From contig CAZEDB010000016.1 of assembly GCA_964510855.1 (NCBI GenBank), positions 1-34,385 on the forward strand: a stretch of 34,385 bases of DNA, written 5' to 3'. Shown here piece by piece: positions 24,988 to 33,530 of this stretch. The notes under the pieces are model-generated. The model saw only the letters and a program-made list of their open reading frames with translations, did not search any database and was not told the DNA's origin. Each line of letters starts with the position of its first letter. Within the stretch, counting starts at the first letter, position 1. The position numbers were made by a program, and so were the translations under genes. The stretch is from UBA8828 sp964510855. GTDB lineage: Bacteria; Verrucomicrobiota; Verrucomicrobiia; Opitutales; UBA953.

Positions 24988-26691
24988 CTAGTTCCAGCGC
25001 TTTTGCTGACATCCCACCAGAACCATGACCGCTCCGACCATGCCCTGGGCGAGCAGTACTAATAGGGCGGTTTCACTATCGGCTACATAGGCCGATTTAT
25101 CGGGTAAAGAAGCGGTATAAGCATCCCAAAGGGGCGTGCCCGACATCGAGCTCATCGTCCCAGACCAACCCCAGTAGGCGTTGATGAAAGGACGGCACAC
25201 CCAGGTCAGGGCCTCGGGTAAGGCAAGGACAACTCCCGAAAGCGGGAGTTGGAAGCCGACTAAGTAAATGGAAAGGAGGGACGATTTTTCGGGTGAAATC
25301 AGCAGTGCCGAGAAACCTAAACAAACCACTGACATCGCCACGCAACTTGCCGCTAAGACCGTAAACTGTTCGCCCCACGGTCCAGGGAATTGACAAACCA
25401 TCTTAACGAAGGCGCCCATCCATAGGCCCTGAGCAATGGCTAAGAAGGACACGAAGCCGATTTTGGAAAGTGCGTAGGCAATCGGACTTAAACCCGTCAT
25501 GCGTTCTTTTTCGTAAAGCGCGCGCTCCGCCGAAATTTCCCGTCCACCATTATTCGCTCCCATCAACGTGAGCAGAATAACTTGGAACATAATTAACCCC
25601 GCCGCGAGGTTCGCGATTTGGGCGTTATGAATTTGGACATTTAAGGCCTGCTGAATAGCATCGAGTGAAGCCGTGTTTCGTTCCATCGGCACTTTGCGCA
25701 CATCCCAAGTTCCCGAGAGATTGAAAATCACGACCAAGAGCGGGAAACCAAAGGTGATGGCGAGGGTCAGGCCTAGATAGCCCGTATCGCGCAGGAAGAG
25801 ACGGAACCGGCGGGCTAAGAGCGTGCCAAGCTGGGAAATCCCTGTGGGTACGGGTACAGGCGGGGCTGGAGGGGTAGCGTCGCTCGCCGCAACCACCACC
25901 GCTTCACTCGCGATTTGGAAAGCCTGCGGGTGGATGGTTTGATACTCAGCCCAGCGCAGTCGCCAATGCGCGAGCGATTCTCGATTGAGGACATCGTATA
26001 AGCGCAGGGCATCGGTGACGCCGAAGTGAGCTAAGAGTGCCGAGTGAGAGCCCTGGAAGACGACATCTCCTTGATAGACCACGGTGATCCAATCAAATTG
26101 CCCCAGCTTCGCGAGGTTGTGAATGATGCAGACAAAACTTTTCTCTCGTTCGGTAGCGAGTCGACGGAGCAGAGCCAAAATCTGGTCTTCGGAGTGAGGA
26201 TCTAATCCTGAGGTTACCTCATCACAAACTAAGCACGCGGGGTCGAGGGTGAGCTCGAGACCGAGCGAGAGCCGGCGGAGCTGTCCGCCCGATAGCGAGC
26301 CGACGCGTTTCTCGCGATGCTCCGCTAAACCCGTGACGCTTAATACCGACGCCAGGCGCTCCTCGCGAATAGCCTGGTCGGCCACCGTCAACTTTAAGGC
26401 ATAACTTAAGGACTCCTCTACGGTTAGCTGGGGTTGCGCCGCAGTGAACTGGGGAGCAAAGCCTACCTTGCCGACTAAATCTTCGGGCCGATGAATGGTT
26501 TCACCGTCCAACCGGGCAATACCGCTCGCAGGTAGTATCCCTAGGATAGCCTTCATGAGGGTAGTTTTGCCGCAGCCCGAGGGCCCGATGACGGCGTTAA
26601 GCCCCCGGGGTAAAAACTGCGCCGCCGCCTGATCGAGGATGATGGGGCCGTCGGGGCCGGCCTGCACGGTGAGGTTTTCGCAACTTAGCAT
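24988..26691 (-). CDS. ABCG-type half transporter (NBD-TMD fusion)
   Basis: The 567-aa protein has an N-terminal nucleotide-binding domain with Walker A GPSGCGKTT (36-44), the LSGGQ signature (133-137) and Walker B CLVCDE with Asp157-Glu158 followed by VTSGLD. A linker of about 60 residues leads to an ABC2-type membrane domain with about six TM segments and a conserved EKERMTGLSPIAYALSK elbow. The NBD-before-TMD order and these motifs match the eukaryotic white/ABCG and bacterial ABCG-like exporters. Such proteins work as dimers and export lipids or small molecules. The cargo is not deducible. It is first in an operon with the one-TM and secreted helical-repeat genes and is divergent from a secreted hypothetical protein gene, 55 nt apart. 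Confidence 0.93.
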   Translation of the reverse strand: MLSCENLTVQAGPDGPIILDQAAAQFLPRGLNAVIGPSGCGKTTLMKAILGILPASGIARLDGETIHRPEDLVGKVGFAPQFTAAQPQLTVEESLSYALKLTVADQAIREERLASVLSVTGLAEHREKRVGSLSGGQLRRLSLGLELTLDPACLVCDEVTSGLDPHSEDQILALLRRLATEREKSFVCIIHNLAKLGQFDWITVVYQGDVVFQGSHSALLAHFGVTDALRLYDVLNRESLAHWRLRWAEYQTIHPQAFQIASEAVVVAASDATPPAPPVPVPTGISQLGTLLARRFRLFLRDTGYLGLTLAITFGFPLLVVIFNLSGTWDVRKVPMERNTASLDAIQQALNVQIHNAQIANLAAGLIMFQVILLTLMGANNGGREISAERALYEKERMTGLSPIAYALSKIGFVSFLAIAQGLWMGAFVKMVCQFPGPWGEQFTVLAASCVAMSVVCLGFSALLISPEKSSLLSIYLVGFQLPLSGVVLALPEALTWVCRPFINAYWGWSGTMSSMSGTPLWDAYTASLPDKSAYVADSETALLVLLAQGMVGAVMVLVGCQQKRWN

Positions 26692-26700
26692 GACCAGTAG

Positions 26701-26730
26701 TGAAACCTACCTTGCCGACTCAGGGTTTCA
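26701..26730. promoter_or_regulatory. 7-bp inverted repeat in the ABCG divergent promoter region
   Basis: TGAAACC (26701-26707) and GGTTTCA (26724-26730) are perfect inverted copies with a 16-nt spacer in the 55-bp region between two divergent starts. Arm spacing of about two helical turns fits a dimeric regulator. No clear -35/-10 pair is seen. Short arms mean chance is possible. Confidence 0.35.
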
Positions 26731-26746
26731 GTGACAAACTCCATTT

Positions 26747-27442
26747 ATGCGTATCTCGCTCTCCTTATTAGCCCTTCTGGCTACCGCCGATGCTTTTGCC
26801 CTCCGCATGCGCCCGCGGGCCTTTCCTAACCAGGGTCTTTTTGGCATCGAAGTCGCCGGCTCCGATGTCGGTTTCTACGGTCGGGCCGACAAAGTCATCT
26901 CGGTCTCCTTTCAGGAATACACCACAGGGAGTTTCTTGGTCGCTGAGGTAACCATCGATATGGAAAACTCGGGTCAGCAGTTACGCATTTACTCCGCCCG
27001 CCCTCCAGGCTCGGCCGATGTCGCTGACCGTGCGAATCGCGGCTTACAGGCTAATGCACAAAATCGCGGCCTTGAACCTTCGCAGGCGACGCAAGTGCCT
27101 GTGCCAGGTCCACTCGCTGCCCTTGAGTCTAAGGTCGATAATCTACGGGGTAATACGACCAACGGTCTGGTGGTTAAACCTTGGCCTACCGCAACCCATG
27201 CTAAGACGATTGAGCTAACGGTTAATTCGCGCGCGGAGATCTTGGCTTTCTATCGCGCCTTCCGCGATCTCATGGTCGCTCGCGAAGTTAAAGCTGCCCA
27301 GGGCTCAACCGTCGCAGGTGCTACCGCCGCTACGCCGTTTGGTACACCTACAACCACCCCTGCAACGCCCAATGCTACCAATGCAGCAGGGCAGGAGCTC
27401 ACGATTAACCGCTTAGGCGGTACGCTCTTTACCCTCGAGTAA
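26747..27442 (+). CDS. Secreted hypothetical protein divergent from ABCG operon
   Basis: The 231-aa protein has a signal peptide (1-16, LLALLATADAFA). It then has a beta-rich part up to about residue 85 (for example FGIEVAGSDVGFYGRADKVI), followed by a Gln/Asn/Pro-rich linker. A further segment of mixed structure carries KTIELTVNSRAEILAFYRAF, and a Thr/Pro/Ala-rich tail (about 188-215) leads to a terminal LNRLGGTLF-like strand. No known family is recognised. The gene shares a 55-bp divergent promoter region with the ABCG transporter. It ends 3 nt before the convergent esterase stop. It may act with the transporter's secreted partner in the periplasm, but this rests on position alone. Confidence 0.78.
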   Translation: MRISLSLLALLATADAFALRMRPRAFPNQGLFGIEVAGSDVGFYGRADKVISVSFQEYTTGSFLVAEVTIDMENSGQQLRIYSARPPGSADVADRANRGLQANAQNRGLEPSQATQVPVPGPLAALESKVDNLRGNTTNGLVVKPWPTATHAKTIELTVNSRAEILAFYRAFRDLMVAREVKAAQGSTVAGATAATPFGTPTTTPATPNATNAAGQELTINRLGGTLFTLE

Positions 27443-27445
27443 AGC

Positions 27446-28243
27446 TTAGCGGGCGGCTTGAGCCTTTTTTAAACTGTCGCGCAGTTTAACGGCATCAGCA
27501 CCGGTTGCTCGGCTTGAACCGATAGCAACCTCAAGACCGACTTCCGTTAACTTAATCGCTTCGGGCGAGAGTTGATGTCCAATCTTCGGAATCCAAACCG
27601 CGAAATGGGCGTGGCCGCGACTTGCAAGTTGTTGTACGTAAGCTTGCGCCCATTCGAGCCGCCCGAACGGTGCTTGCGCTGCCATCTTGCCGGTGTCGGT
27701 CATACCACAGGTTATGATTGCAGGAACGGTGCGTGTTGCGGGGTTAATATCGCCCCAGCCTTGTCCAGTTGACCATGAGCCTGCCGAGTGCGCCGCATAG
27801 CCTACAACTTTGTCGGGGTAAGCATGCGCGAAGCGATGGGCGAATTGGGCGCCGCCAGAAAACCCAGTGACGAATATTTTCGGGTGGAGGCGATGGCGCT
27901 GGGCGAGTGTTGCCATGAGGTCGAGTAACTGCCGATCGCTGTCTTTCTGCAGGAATTGGTAGCCGTCGCTGGGAAAGGTGGGCCCGAGTACAATGCAGTC
28001 GTCGCGCTTAGTTGCGAAGTTGGCAAAGCCACCGGCGCCTTGTCCGGTCCCGCCCATGCCGTGAACGCCAACCACGAGCCAATAGGTTTTTGCGGCTTCG
28101 ACGCGCTTGGGTAGGTAGACCCAGTAGTCCCGTCCCATGCCATCCTTGAGTGGTCCAGTTGGTTGCTTCTCGGTTGGCTTCTGTGCCGCGACAGCGAGTG
28201 TAGCAACAAGAAGTAGGTTTAGTAAGGGAAGGAGACGTGACAT
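27446..28243 (-). CDS. Secreted alpha/beta hydrolase, PHB-depolymerase/esterase type
   Basis: The 265-aa protein has a signal peptide (1-19, ending AVA). The alpha/beta-hydrolase fold shows VGVHGMGGTG (oxyanion-hole region), the nucleophile elbow VTGFSGGAQF (Ser in G-F-S-G-G), a likely catalytic Asp in GMTDTGK, and a C-terminal His in KIGHQLS. Such proteins are related to polyhydroxybutyrate depolymerases and feruloyl or acetyl esterases; one acting on polysaccharide ester groups would fit the glycan-degrading genes nearby. The exact ester is not known. It lies 89 nt downstream of the ATP-grasp/SDR gene on the same strand and converges with the 231-aa protein gene. Confidence 0.88.
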   Translation of the reverse strand: MSRLLPLLNLLLVATLAVAAQKPTEKQPTGPLKDGMGRDYWVYLPKRVEAAKTYWLVVGVHGMGGTGQGAGGFANFATKRDDCIVLGPTFPSDGYQFLQKDSDRQLLDLMATLAQRHRLHPKIFVTGFSGGAQFAHRFAHAYPDKVVGYAAHSAGSWSTGQGWGDINPATRTVPAIITCGMTDTGKMAAQAPFGRLEWAQAYVQQLASRGHAHFAVWIPKIGHQLSPEAIKLTEVGLEVAIGSSRATGADAVKLRDSLKKAQAAR

Positions 28244-28332
28244 GGTGCTGGAAGGAATTTGAAGAACATTCAGATGCCTAGACTCTTATCGATGCAAGGC
28301 TAAGCCCTTTGGCTCGTAACTAGATGCCGCCT

Positions 28333-30348
28333 CTATTTTCTATTTATGGCTAGTTTAAGTAAATCGAGCATAGCCTGGTTCAGACTAGTCTCAGGCATCC
28401 ACCGAAAATCATTTTGGAAGCGGGTGCAATTCATGCCGAATTGTAAGCTGTCATGACCTTCTCCAATTTTTATTTCAGACTTTTTTAGCCCTAGAGTGTG
28501 GGCGGACTCAACTGCGGCTGTAGCAATATCATGAATGCTGCAAAGGCTACTGCCTCCAAGATTATAAACGTGCTGCCAATCTTTTTGGTCATCAAGCAGG
28601 CTCACGAGCGCGGCAACAGCATCTTGGATATGAATGAGGTCAAATTGCTGTTGGCCTCCTTTGATAGTAATCTCCTGTCCTGCGGCGGCTTTTTGCGCAA
28701 AGAGATGGGGTAATTCGCTCCAACGCAGACCAGGTGCAGCACCATAAAGGCGTGCTAGGCGGAGAGAGGTGACGCGGCTCGAAGGCGATGCCTTGCTAAG
28801 GGATTGGGCTAGGAGTTCTGATGCCCACTTGGCCATAGCATAGGGACTCTCGGGAGCAGCGGATAGCTCTTCAAACCAGGGCGGCAATCGCTTGAGCCCA
28901 TAAACAGACTGACTCGAGATATTGACGAGGCTTTGTAGTCCATTCTCTGCCAGATGGTCAAAAAGAGTAGCGGTCGCCCTAAGGCTATCTGCCTGTGACT
29001 CTAGTGAATCGATGGGTCGACCGCTCGCTAGGTGGTAAAGAAGATCAATTTTGCCTGCAGGAAGAGCCGGACGATCGGTAGATGAACCCTGCTGGACGAT
29101 GAATAGGCACTTTGAAGTTCTGGGTAACTGGGCTCTAAGTTGCTCAGGATTGCGAGTGAGCAAGGTCAAACTGGCAACTCGAGGATCGTCGACTAGTTTG
29201 ACCACAAGTTGGCGTGCAAGCCAACCCGTAGCACCCGTTACGAGTACATTTTGTCCGACATGGCTCGCGCCTCCGAGCGGCGACGAAAGGCCAGATAGTT
29301 GCTTGGTTCTACTAGGCTTAACTACCTGATCTGCAATCTGTCGTACACCCACTTTTTGAGAGTTAACGGTTAGGCCGCCCTCGAGTTGCGGGAGATTGAG
29401 CATGTCGCGAATTACGGCTTCGACTTCATTGAATCCGAGACGAGCTCGCAGACCTGAGATCCCAGTGAACCGAGGGTTCATTTCGAAAAGACGCAACCCT
29501 TTGTCGGTTAATCTGCCCTGGAGGTTAATAGGTCCACGCAATCCGAAAGCTCGCAGTTTTGATTCTAAGGCATCAATAGCCGCCTCGTGTTGATGGAGGC
29601 TTATGGGTACAACTTCTATGGGAGCACCGTTCTTGAGACGATTACAACTAGCCATACGCCCGAGTAATGTACCATTGTAACTATAGACAGACTGAATCGA
29701 AATTTCAGCGGCCTGAACAACTTTACCTTCATCAGCTGCCTGCTTGATTTCCTCAAATAGATGGTCCGTGGGTAAGGGAAGGACAAATGGTTGCACAACG
29801 TATCCCTTGCCGATTAGAGAGAGTTGATCCGCACTATGGATAATCTCGATACCAGCGGAAGCGGATCCTCCTAGGGGCTTGGCAATAAGGGGTAAGCTTA
29901 ATTCGCCCGAGCTTAACCGCATAAGGGCTTCTTCGGGCGAGTAGGAGGGAAGCACAAGTGGGGATACTACCGATAGTTCTTTGCCCCACCTTAACTTATC
30001 GCGGCACAGTGCTACTAAGTCTGAGCCTGCCACAGCCAACTTAATACCTTTTTGTGCAAAAATCTCTCTGCTGCGGGCAAGGAGAAGTAATTCTGAGTCA
30101 AGTCCTGGAATTAGAACCTCAATCTCGTGGGATAGACACACGGTGAGAAGTCTATCGAGATAGTCTGAGTCGGTTATCGGAGGTAAAATCGCGAATTGAT
30201 TACAATGGGCAGCCCCAAAGCTGAGAGGCTTCATATCCATCCCCAAAATTTGGATAGATAAAGACGATCGGCGGCAGCCATCTACAATCGCCTGTCCAAT
30301 GCCGCTACCAACACTTGTTACCGCTACTTTAATTGATTTTGATGCCAC
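28333..30348 (-). CDS. ATP-grasp / SDR-epimerase fusion protein
   Basis: A 671-aa protein joins two enzymes. Residues 1 to about 320 are a CarB/PylC-like ATP-grasp ligase: VAVTSVGSGIGQAI at the N-terminus, PLIAKPLGGSASAG with Lys157, VVQPF hinge, and LFEMNPRFTGISG with Asn291. Residues about 365-671 are an extended SDR: VLVTGATGWLA (369-378), NISSQSVYG and Y503-x3-K507. ATP-grasp enzymes form amide or ester bonds; extended SDRs modify nucleotide sugars, so sugar decoration for a surface polymer is plausible. No ATG starts this frame. GTG 30348 is preferred to TTG 30420 because that TTG lies in a -35-like TTGACT. Compared with neighbours the gene is visibly richer in A/T-ending codons, suggesting transfer. 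Confidence 0.85.
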   Translation of the reverse strand: MASKSIKVAVTSVGSGIGQAIVDGCRRSSLSIQILGMDMKPLSFGAAHCNQFAILPPITDSDYLDRLLTVCLSHEIEVLIPGLDSELLLLARSREIFAQKGIKLAVAGSDLVALCRDKLRWGKELSVVSPLVLPSYSPEEALMRLSSGELSLPLIAKPLGGSASAGIEIIHSADQLSLIGKGYVVQPFVLPLPTDHLFEEIKQAADEGKVVQAAEISIQSVYSYNGTLLGRMASCNRLKNGAPIEVVPISLHQHEAAIDALESKLRAFGLRGPINLQGRLTDKGLRLFEMNPRFTGISGLRARLGFNEVEAVIRDMLNLPQLEGGLTVNSQKVGVRQIADQVVKPSRTKQLSGLSSPLGGASHVGQNVLVTGATGWLARQLVVKLVDDPRVASLTLLTRNPEQLRAQLPRTSKCLFIVQQGSSTDRPALPAGKIDLLYHLASGRPIDSLESQADSLRATATLFDHLAENGLQSLVNISSQSVYGLKRLPPWFEELSAAPESPYAMAKWASELLAQSLSKASPSSRVTSLRLARLYGAAPGLRWSELPHLFAQKAAAGQEITIKGGQQQFDLIHIQDAVAALVSLLDDQKDWQHVYNLGGSSLCSIHDIATAAVESAHTLGLKKSEIKIGEGHDSLQFGMNCTRFQNDFRWMPETSLNQAMLDLLKLAINRK

Positions 30349-30391
30349 AAATTTATTTGGTAAAGGGACGTATAATTGTGAGAAGAAATAA

Positions 30392-30420
30392 AATTCATGC
30401 CTATTCCCGATAGAAGTCAA
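30392..30420 (-). promoter_or_regulatory. Candidate promoter of the ATP-grasp/SDR gene
   Basis: TTGACT (30420-30415 read on the minus strand) followed after 17 nt by TGAATT (30397-30392) gives a good -35 and a poor -10. It would start transcription about 40 nt before the GTG at 30348, leaving a G-poor leader. Confidence 0.35.
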
Positions 30421-30503
30421 CCAAGGGGCTGATTGAATCCTGCTCTTCTTGGACAGTTCCGCTTGTTTAGATAGTCCGTCAACTTCTTCTCTTTATCATC
30501 TCC

Positions 30504-30534
30504 CAAAAACAAAAGCCCCGCTTTCGCGGGGCTT
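30504..30534 (-). terminator. Strong intrinsic terminator after sucCD
   Basis: On the minus strand, AAGCCCCGC-GAAA-GCGGGGCTT (stem 30513-30534) is followed by TTTTGTTTTT, about 24 nt after the sucD stop. The 9-bp GC-rich stem with a GNRA-type tetraloop and U-tract is a textbook terminator and separates sucCD from the ATP-grasp/SDR gene. Confidence 0.95.
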
Positions 30535-30557
30535 GCTTCTTAGATAGTAAAACAGGC

Positions 30558-31463
30558 TCAAGGTTTCCAAACGCGGAGCAGGGCGTCGGCCATGTCGGAC
30601 GGCGTCTGCGCGACCTCGATGCCGCACTCGCGGAAGATGCGGATCTTGGCCTCGGCGGTGTCGTCCGCGCCGCCGATGACGGCGCCGGCGTGACCCATGC
30701 GACGTCCTGCGGGCGCGGTAGCACCAGCGATGAACCCAGCGACGGGCTTCTTGCAGTTCGCTTTGATCCAGCGAGCGGCTTCGACCTCGGCGCTGCCGCC
30801 GATTTCACCGATGAGGATGATAGCTTCAGTCTCAGGGTCGTCGTTGAAGAGTTTAATCACATCGAGGTGCGAGGTGCCGTTGACGGGGTCGCCGCCGATA
30901 CCGACGCAGGTGGATTGGCCGTGGCCTTTTGAAGTCAACTGCCAGACGGCTTCGTAGGTGAGCGTGCCGGACCGGGAGACGACACCGACCTTACCGCGCT
31001 TGTGGATGTAGCCGGGGGCGATACCGATGCGGCAGCCGCCATGAGATTTGTCGCCGCGACCCGGGGTAACCACGCCAGGGCAGTTCGGTCCGATGAGGCG
31101 GGTGCGACGGCCCTCCATAGCGCGCTTAGCACGAATCATATCCTTAACGGGGATACCTTCGGTAATGGCGATGGCGAGATCGAGGTCGGCATCCACGCAC
31201 TCGAGAATGGCGTCGGCTGCGAAGGGCGGGGGAACGAAGATGGCGGAGACTTGAGCACCGGTTTGGCGCTTGGCATCGGCTACGGTATCAAAGATGGGCA
31301 CCTTGTGTCCATTATGCTCAAAGATTTGTCCGCCCTTGCCCGGCGTGACACCTGCGACCACTTGCGTGCCGTAGTCGAGCGAGAGCTTAGCGTGACGACC
31401 ACCAAAGTCGCCCGTGATGCCTTGGACGAGGACGCGCGTTTTTTCGTTAACGAGAATAGACAT
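30558..31463 (-). CDS. sucD: Succinyl-CoA ligase (ADP/GDP-forming) alpha subunit
   Basis: The 301-aa protein has the CoA-binding Rossmann-like domain (VLVQGITGDFGGRHAKLSLD near the start, though Gly-Asp-Phe replaces the usual Lys-x-Gly wording), the central NCPGVVTPG segment and the phosphohistidine loop RRMGHAGAVIGG near residue 255. With SucC it makes ATP or GTP from succinyl-CoA in the TCA cycle. The start is 17 nt after the sucC stop, so sucCD is one operon, ended by the terminator at 30504-30534. Length and motifs are normal. Confidence 0.97.
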   Translation of the reverse strand: MSILVNEKTRVLVQGITGDFGGRHAKLSLDYGTQVVAGVTPGKGGQIFEHNGHKVPIFDTVADAKRQTGAQVSAIFVPPPFAADAILECVDADLDLAIAITEGIPVKDMIRAKRAMEGRRTRLIGPNCPGVVTPGRGDKSHGGCRIGIAPGYIHKRGKVGVVSRSGTLTYEAVWQLTSKGHGQSTCVGIGGDPVNGTSHLDVIKLFNDDPETEAIILIGEIGGSAEVEAARWIKANCKKPVAGFIAGATAPAGRRMGHAGAVIGGADDTAEAKIRIFRECGIEVAQTPSDMADALLRVWKP

Positions 31464-31480
31464 GTTAAAGGCGTTGAGGG

Positions 31481-32847
31481 TTAGGCTTGGGCAACGAGGG
31501 CGACGATTTTCTTGGCGGCGTCGGCCATGGAATCACCCGAAACCAGTTTAAGACCACTTGCAGCCAAAGTCGCTTTACCAGCGGCGACATTGTTGCCTTC
31601 CAGGCGAACGACTAGGGGGAGGTTGAGTCCAGTCTCGCGAGCGGCCGCGACAATACCTTGCGCGATGATATCGCAGTCCATGATGCCGCCGAAGATGTTG
31701 ACGAGGATGCCCTTCACATTGGGGTCGCCTAAAATGATTTTGAAAGCTGCCGTAACTTGGTCCTTGGAGGCACCGCCGCCGACATCGAGGAAGTTGGCCG
31801 GCTTACCGCCGAAGTGCTGGATGATGTCCATGGTCGACATCGCCAAACCGGCACCATTGACCAAACAGGCAATGCTGCCATCGAGGGCAATGTAAGAGAG
31901 GCCGAATTTGGAGGCTTCGATTTCTTTAGGATCTTCCTCGGCGAGGTCGCGCAAGGCTACGATGTCGGGGTGACGGAAGAGGGCGTTGTCGTCGAACGAT
32001 ACCTTGGCATCGAGGGCGAGGAGCTTGCCTTCCTTGGTCACGAGCAAGGGGTTGATCTCAACCATGGCACAATCTTTCTCCCAGTAGAAGTGATAGAGCT
32101 TGGTGACGAGGGTGACGCACTGCTTGAAGAGTTCGCCCTTAAAGCCGAGTGCGAACGCTATCTGGCGCGCTTGGTAGGGTTGCAGACCTGCTGCGGGGTC
32201 CACTTGCACCTTAGTGATCCGCTCAGGGTGGTCGTGGGCGACGGTTTCAATTTCGACGCCGCCTTCGGTCGAAGCCACGATGACGGGGCGTGAGGTGGCA
32301 CGGTCGAGCAGGATGGCGAGGTAGTATTCGTCATCACGACCATCGGGGCGCTTACCGAGATTAGCTGCTTCGGTGAAGTAGAGAGCCTGGACCTTCCGTC
32401 CTTCCGCTCCGGTTTGGGCGGTGACAAGGGTGTTTCCTAGCATCGCCTGGGCGTTTTCTAGGGCTTTCTCTTTAGTCGCAGAAAATTTAACCCCGCCTTT
32501 GAAGCCGTTAGNNNNNNNNNNNNNNNNNNNNNNNNNNNNNNNNNNNNNNNNNNNNNNNNNNNNNNNNNNNNNNNNNNNNNNNNNNNNNNNNNNNNNNNNN
32601 NNNNNNNNNNNTCTAGGGCTTTCTCTTTAGTCGCAGAAAATTTAACCCCGCCTTTGAAGCCGTTAGTAAAGGTGCCCTTACCGCGACCCCCGGCATGAAT
32701 CTGGGATTTAACCATGAAGCCACCCGTCCCATCGAGCTTCGCCAAGGCGGCCTCAAAACCGGCTGCGTCCTTGACGGCAATGCCCTTAGGCACAGCGACG
32801 CCAAACTGCTCGAGCAGGGTCTTGGCTTGGTATTCGTGAATATTCAT
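31481..32847 (-). CDS. sucC: Succinyl-CoA ligase beta subunit (split only by an assembly gap)
   Basis: Joining 32612-32847 to 31481-32456 (dropping the 100 N and one 55-nt copy) gives 1212 nt, a perfect 403-aa frame. As printed the inserted 155 nt shift the frame. The N-terminus MNIHEYQAKTLLEQFGV and IHAGGRGKGTFTNGFKGGV (ATP-grasp) are in the first piece; the second starts at ENAQAMLGNTLVTAQTG and includes CAMVEINPLLV and NIFGGIMDCD. SucC binds nucleotide and succinate and pairs with SucD. Length matches the family. The gene is upstream of sucD with 17 nt between. The break is not a pseudogene. Confidence 0.97.
32457..32666. repeat. Assembly gap 2 inside sucC: 100 N between identical 55-nt flanks
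   Basis: Bases 32457-32511 are repeated exactly at 32612-32666 around 100 N (32512-32611). Repeat length and gap length are the same as in gap 1. Collapsing them restores the sucC frame, proving that the Ns hide no sequence here. Confidence 0.97.
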
Positions 32848-32871
32848 GAAGGCGTAGGTAAGAAATTTTTA

Positions 32872-33438
32872 TTAGACTGTACCGAGTTCGGTTTCTTTCG
32901 CCTTCAGCAACCGATCAATTTCTTTGGTGGCCGAGTCGGTGTGGGTTTGAACCTCTTTTTCGGCGCGCTTGAGATCATCATCGGTAATTAATTTGTCCTT
33001 GTGACCTTTCTTGAGAGCTTCGAGGCAATCACGGCGAGCATTGCGGACGCGGACCCGGCCTTCTTCGGCTTGGCGGTGGGCGACCTTGGCGAGATCTTGA
33101 CGACGTTCACCCGTCAGTTGCGGAATCGGGCAACGCAAGAACCCACCTTGAGGAACAGGGTTGATACCGATGTTCGCCCCTTGGATGGCTTTGCGAATAT
33201 CTTCCATGGTGGCTTTGTCGAAAGGTGTAACCACAATGGATTGCGCATCAGGTGTGGTGATGGCCGCCATGTCTTTAAGGCGTTGCGTCATGCCATAGGC
33301 TTCGACGTGGACTTGAATGCCTTCGACCATGGAGGGCGAAGCTTTGCCGGTGTGGAGCGAGGCGAGTTCGTGCGCGGTCCAATCCGTAGCTTTTTTCATC
33401 GATGCGCCGCCGTCGGCGATGGTCTTTTTGAGGTCCAT
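32872..33438 (-). CDS. frr: Ribosome recycling factor
   Basis: The 188-aa protein is a normal RRF, which with EF-G splits post-termination ribosomes. The L-shaped three-helix fold is represented by LASLHTGKASPSMVEGIQVHV and by RCPIPQLTGERRQDLAKVAH with RVRVRNARRDCLEALKK following. It lies 92 nt downstream of pyrH, the common pyrH-frr order, and 24 nt upstream of sucC. The leader is C/T/A-rich (ACCTTACCTACTACT before the ATG) and has no purine ribosome-binding site. Confidence 0.97.
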   Translation of the reverse strand: MDLKKTIADGGASMKKATDWTAHELASLHTGKASPSMVEGIQVHVEAYGMTQRLKDMAAITTPDAQSIVVTPFDKATMEDIRKAIQGANIGINPVPQGGFLRCPIPQLTGERRQDLAKVAHRQAEEGRVRVRNARRDCLEALKKGHKDKLITDDDLKRAEKEVQTHTDSATKEIDRLLKAKETELGTV

Positions 33439-33471
33439 AGTAGTAGGTAAGGTTGAGGGGTAAGCCGAATG

Positions 33472-33518
33472 GGCCTTGGGGAAAGGCCAAAGTGAACTTT
33501 AATCACGGCAAGCCGTGA
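33472..33518 (-). other. Two tandem hairpins between pyrH and frr
   Basis: TCACGG-CAAG-CCGTGA (33503-33518) and GGCCTT-GGGGA-AAGGCC (33472-33488) are both perfect 6-bp stems in the 92-nt spacer. Neither is followed by a T-run long enough for efficient termination; partial attenuation or mRNA processing between the two genes is possible. Confidence 0.4.
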
Positions 33519-33530
33519 CCCGCGGTAGGT

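Noticed and set aside
30371..30376. TATAAT on the plus strand
   Set aside because: It lacks a -35 partner and would transcribe antisense into the sucCD terminator; likely chance in an A/T-rich leader.
31481..32847. sucC as a pseudogene or frameshift
   Set aside because: The break disappears when the duplicated 55 nt and the Ns are removed.
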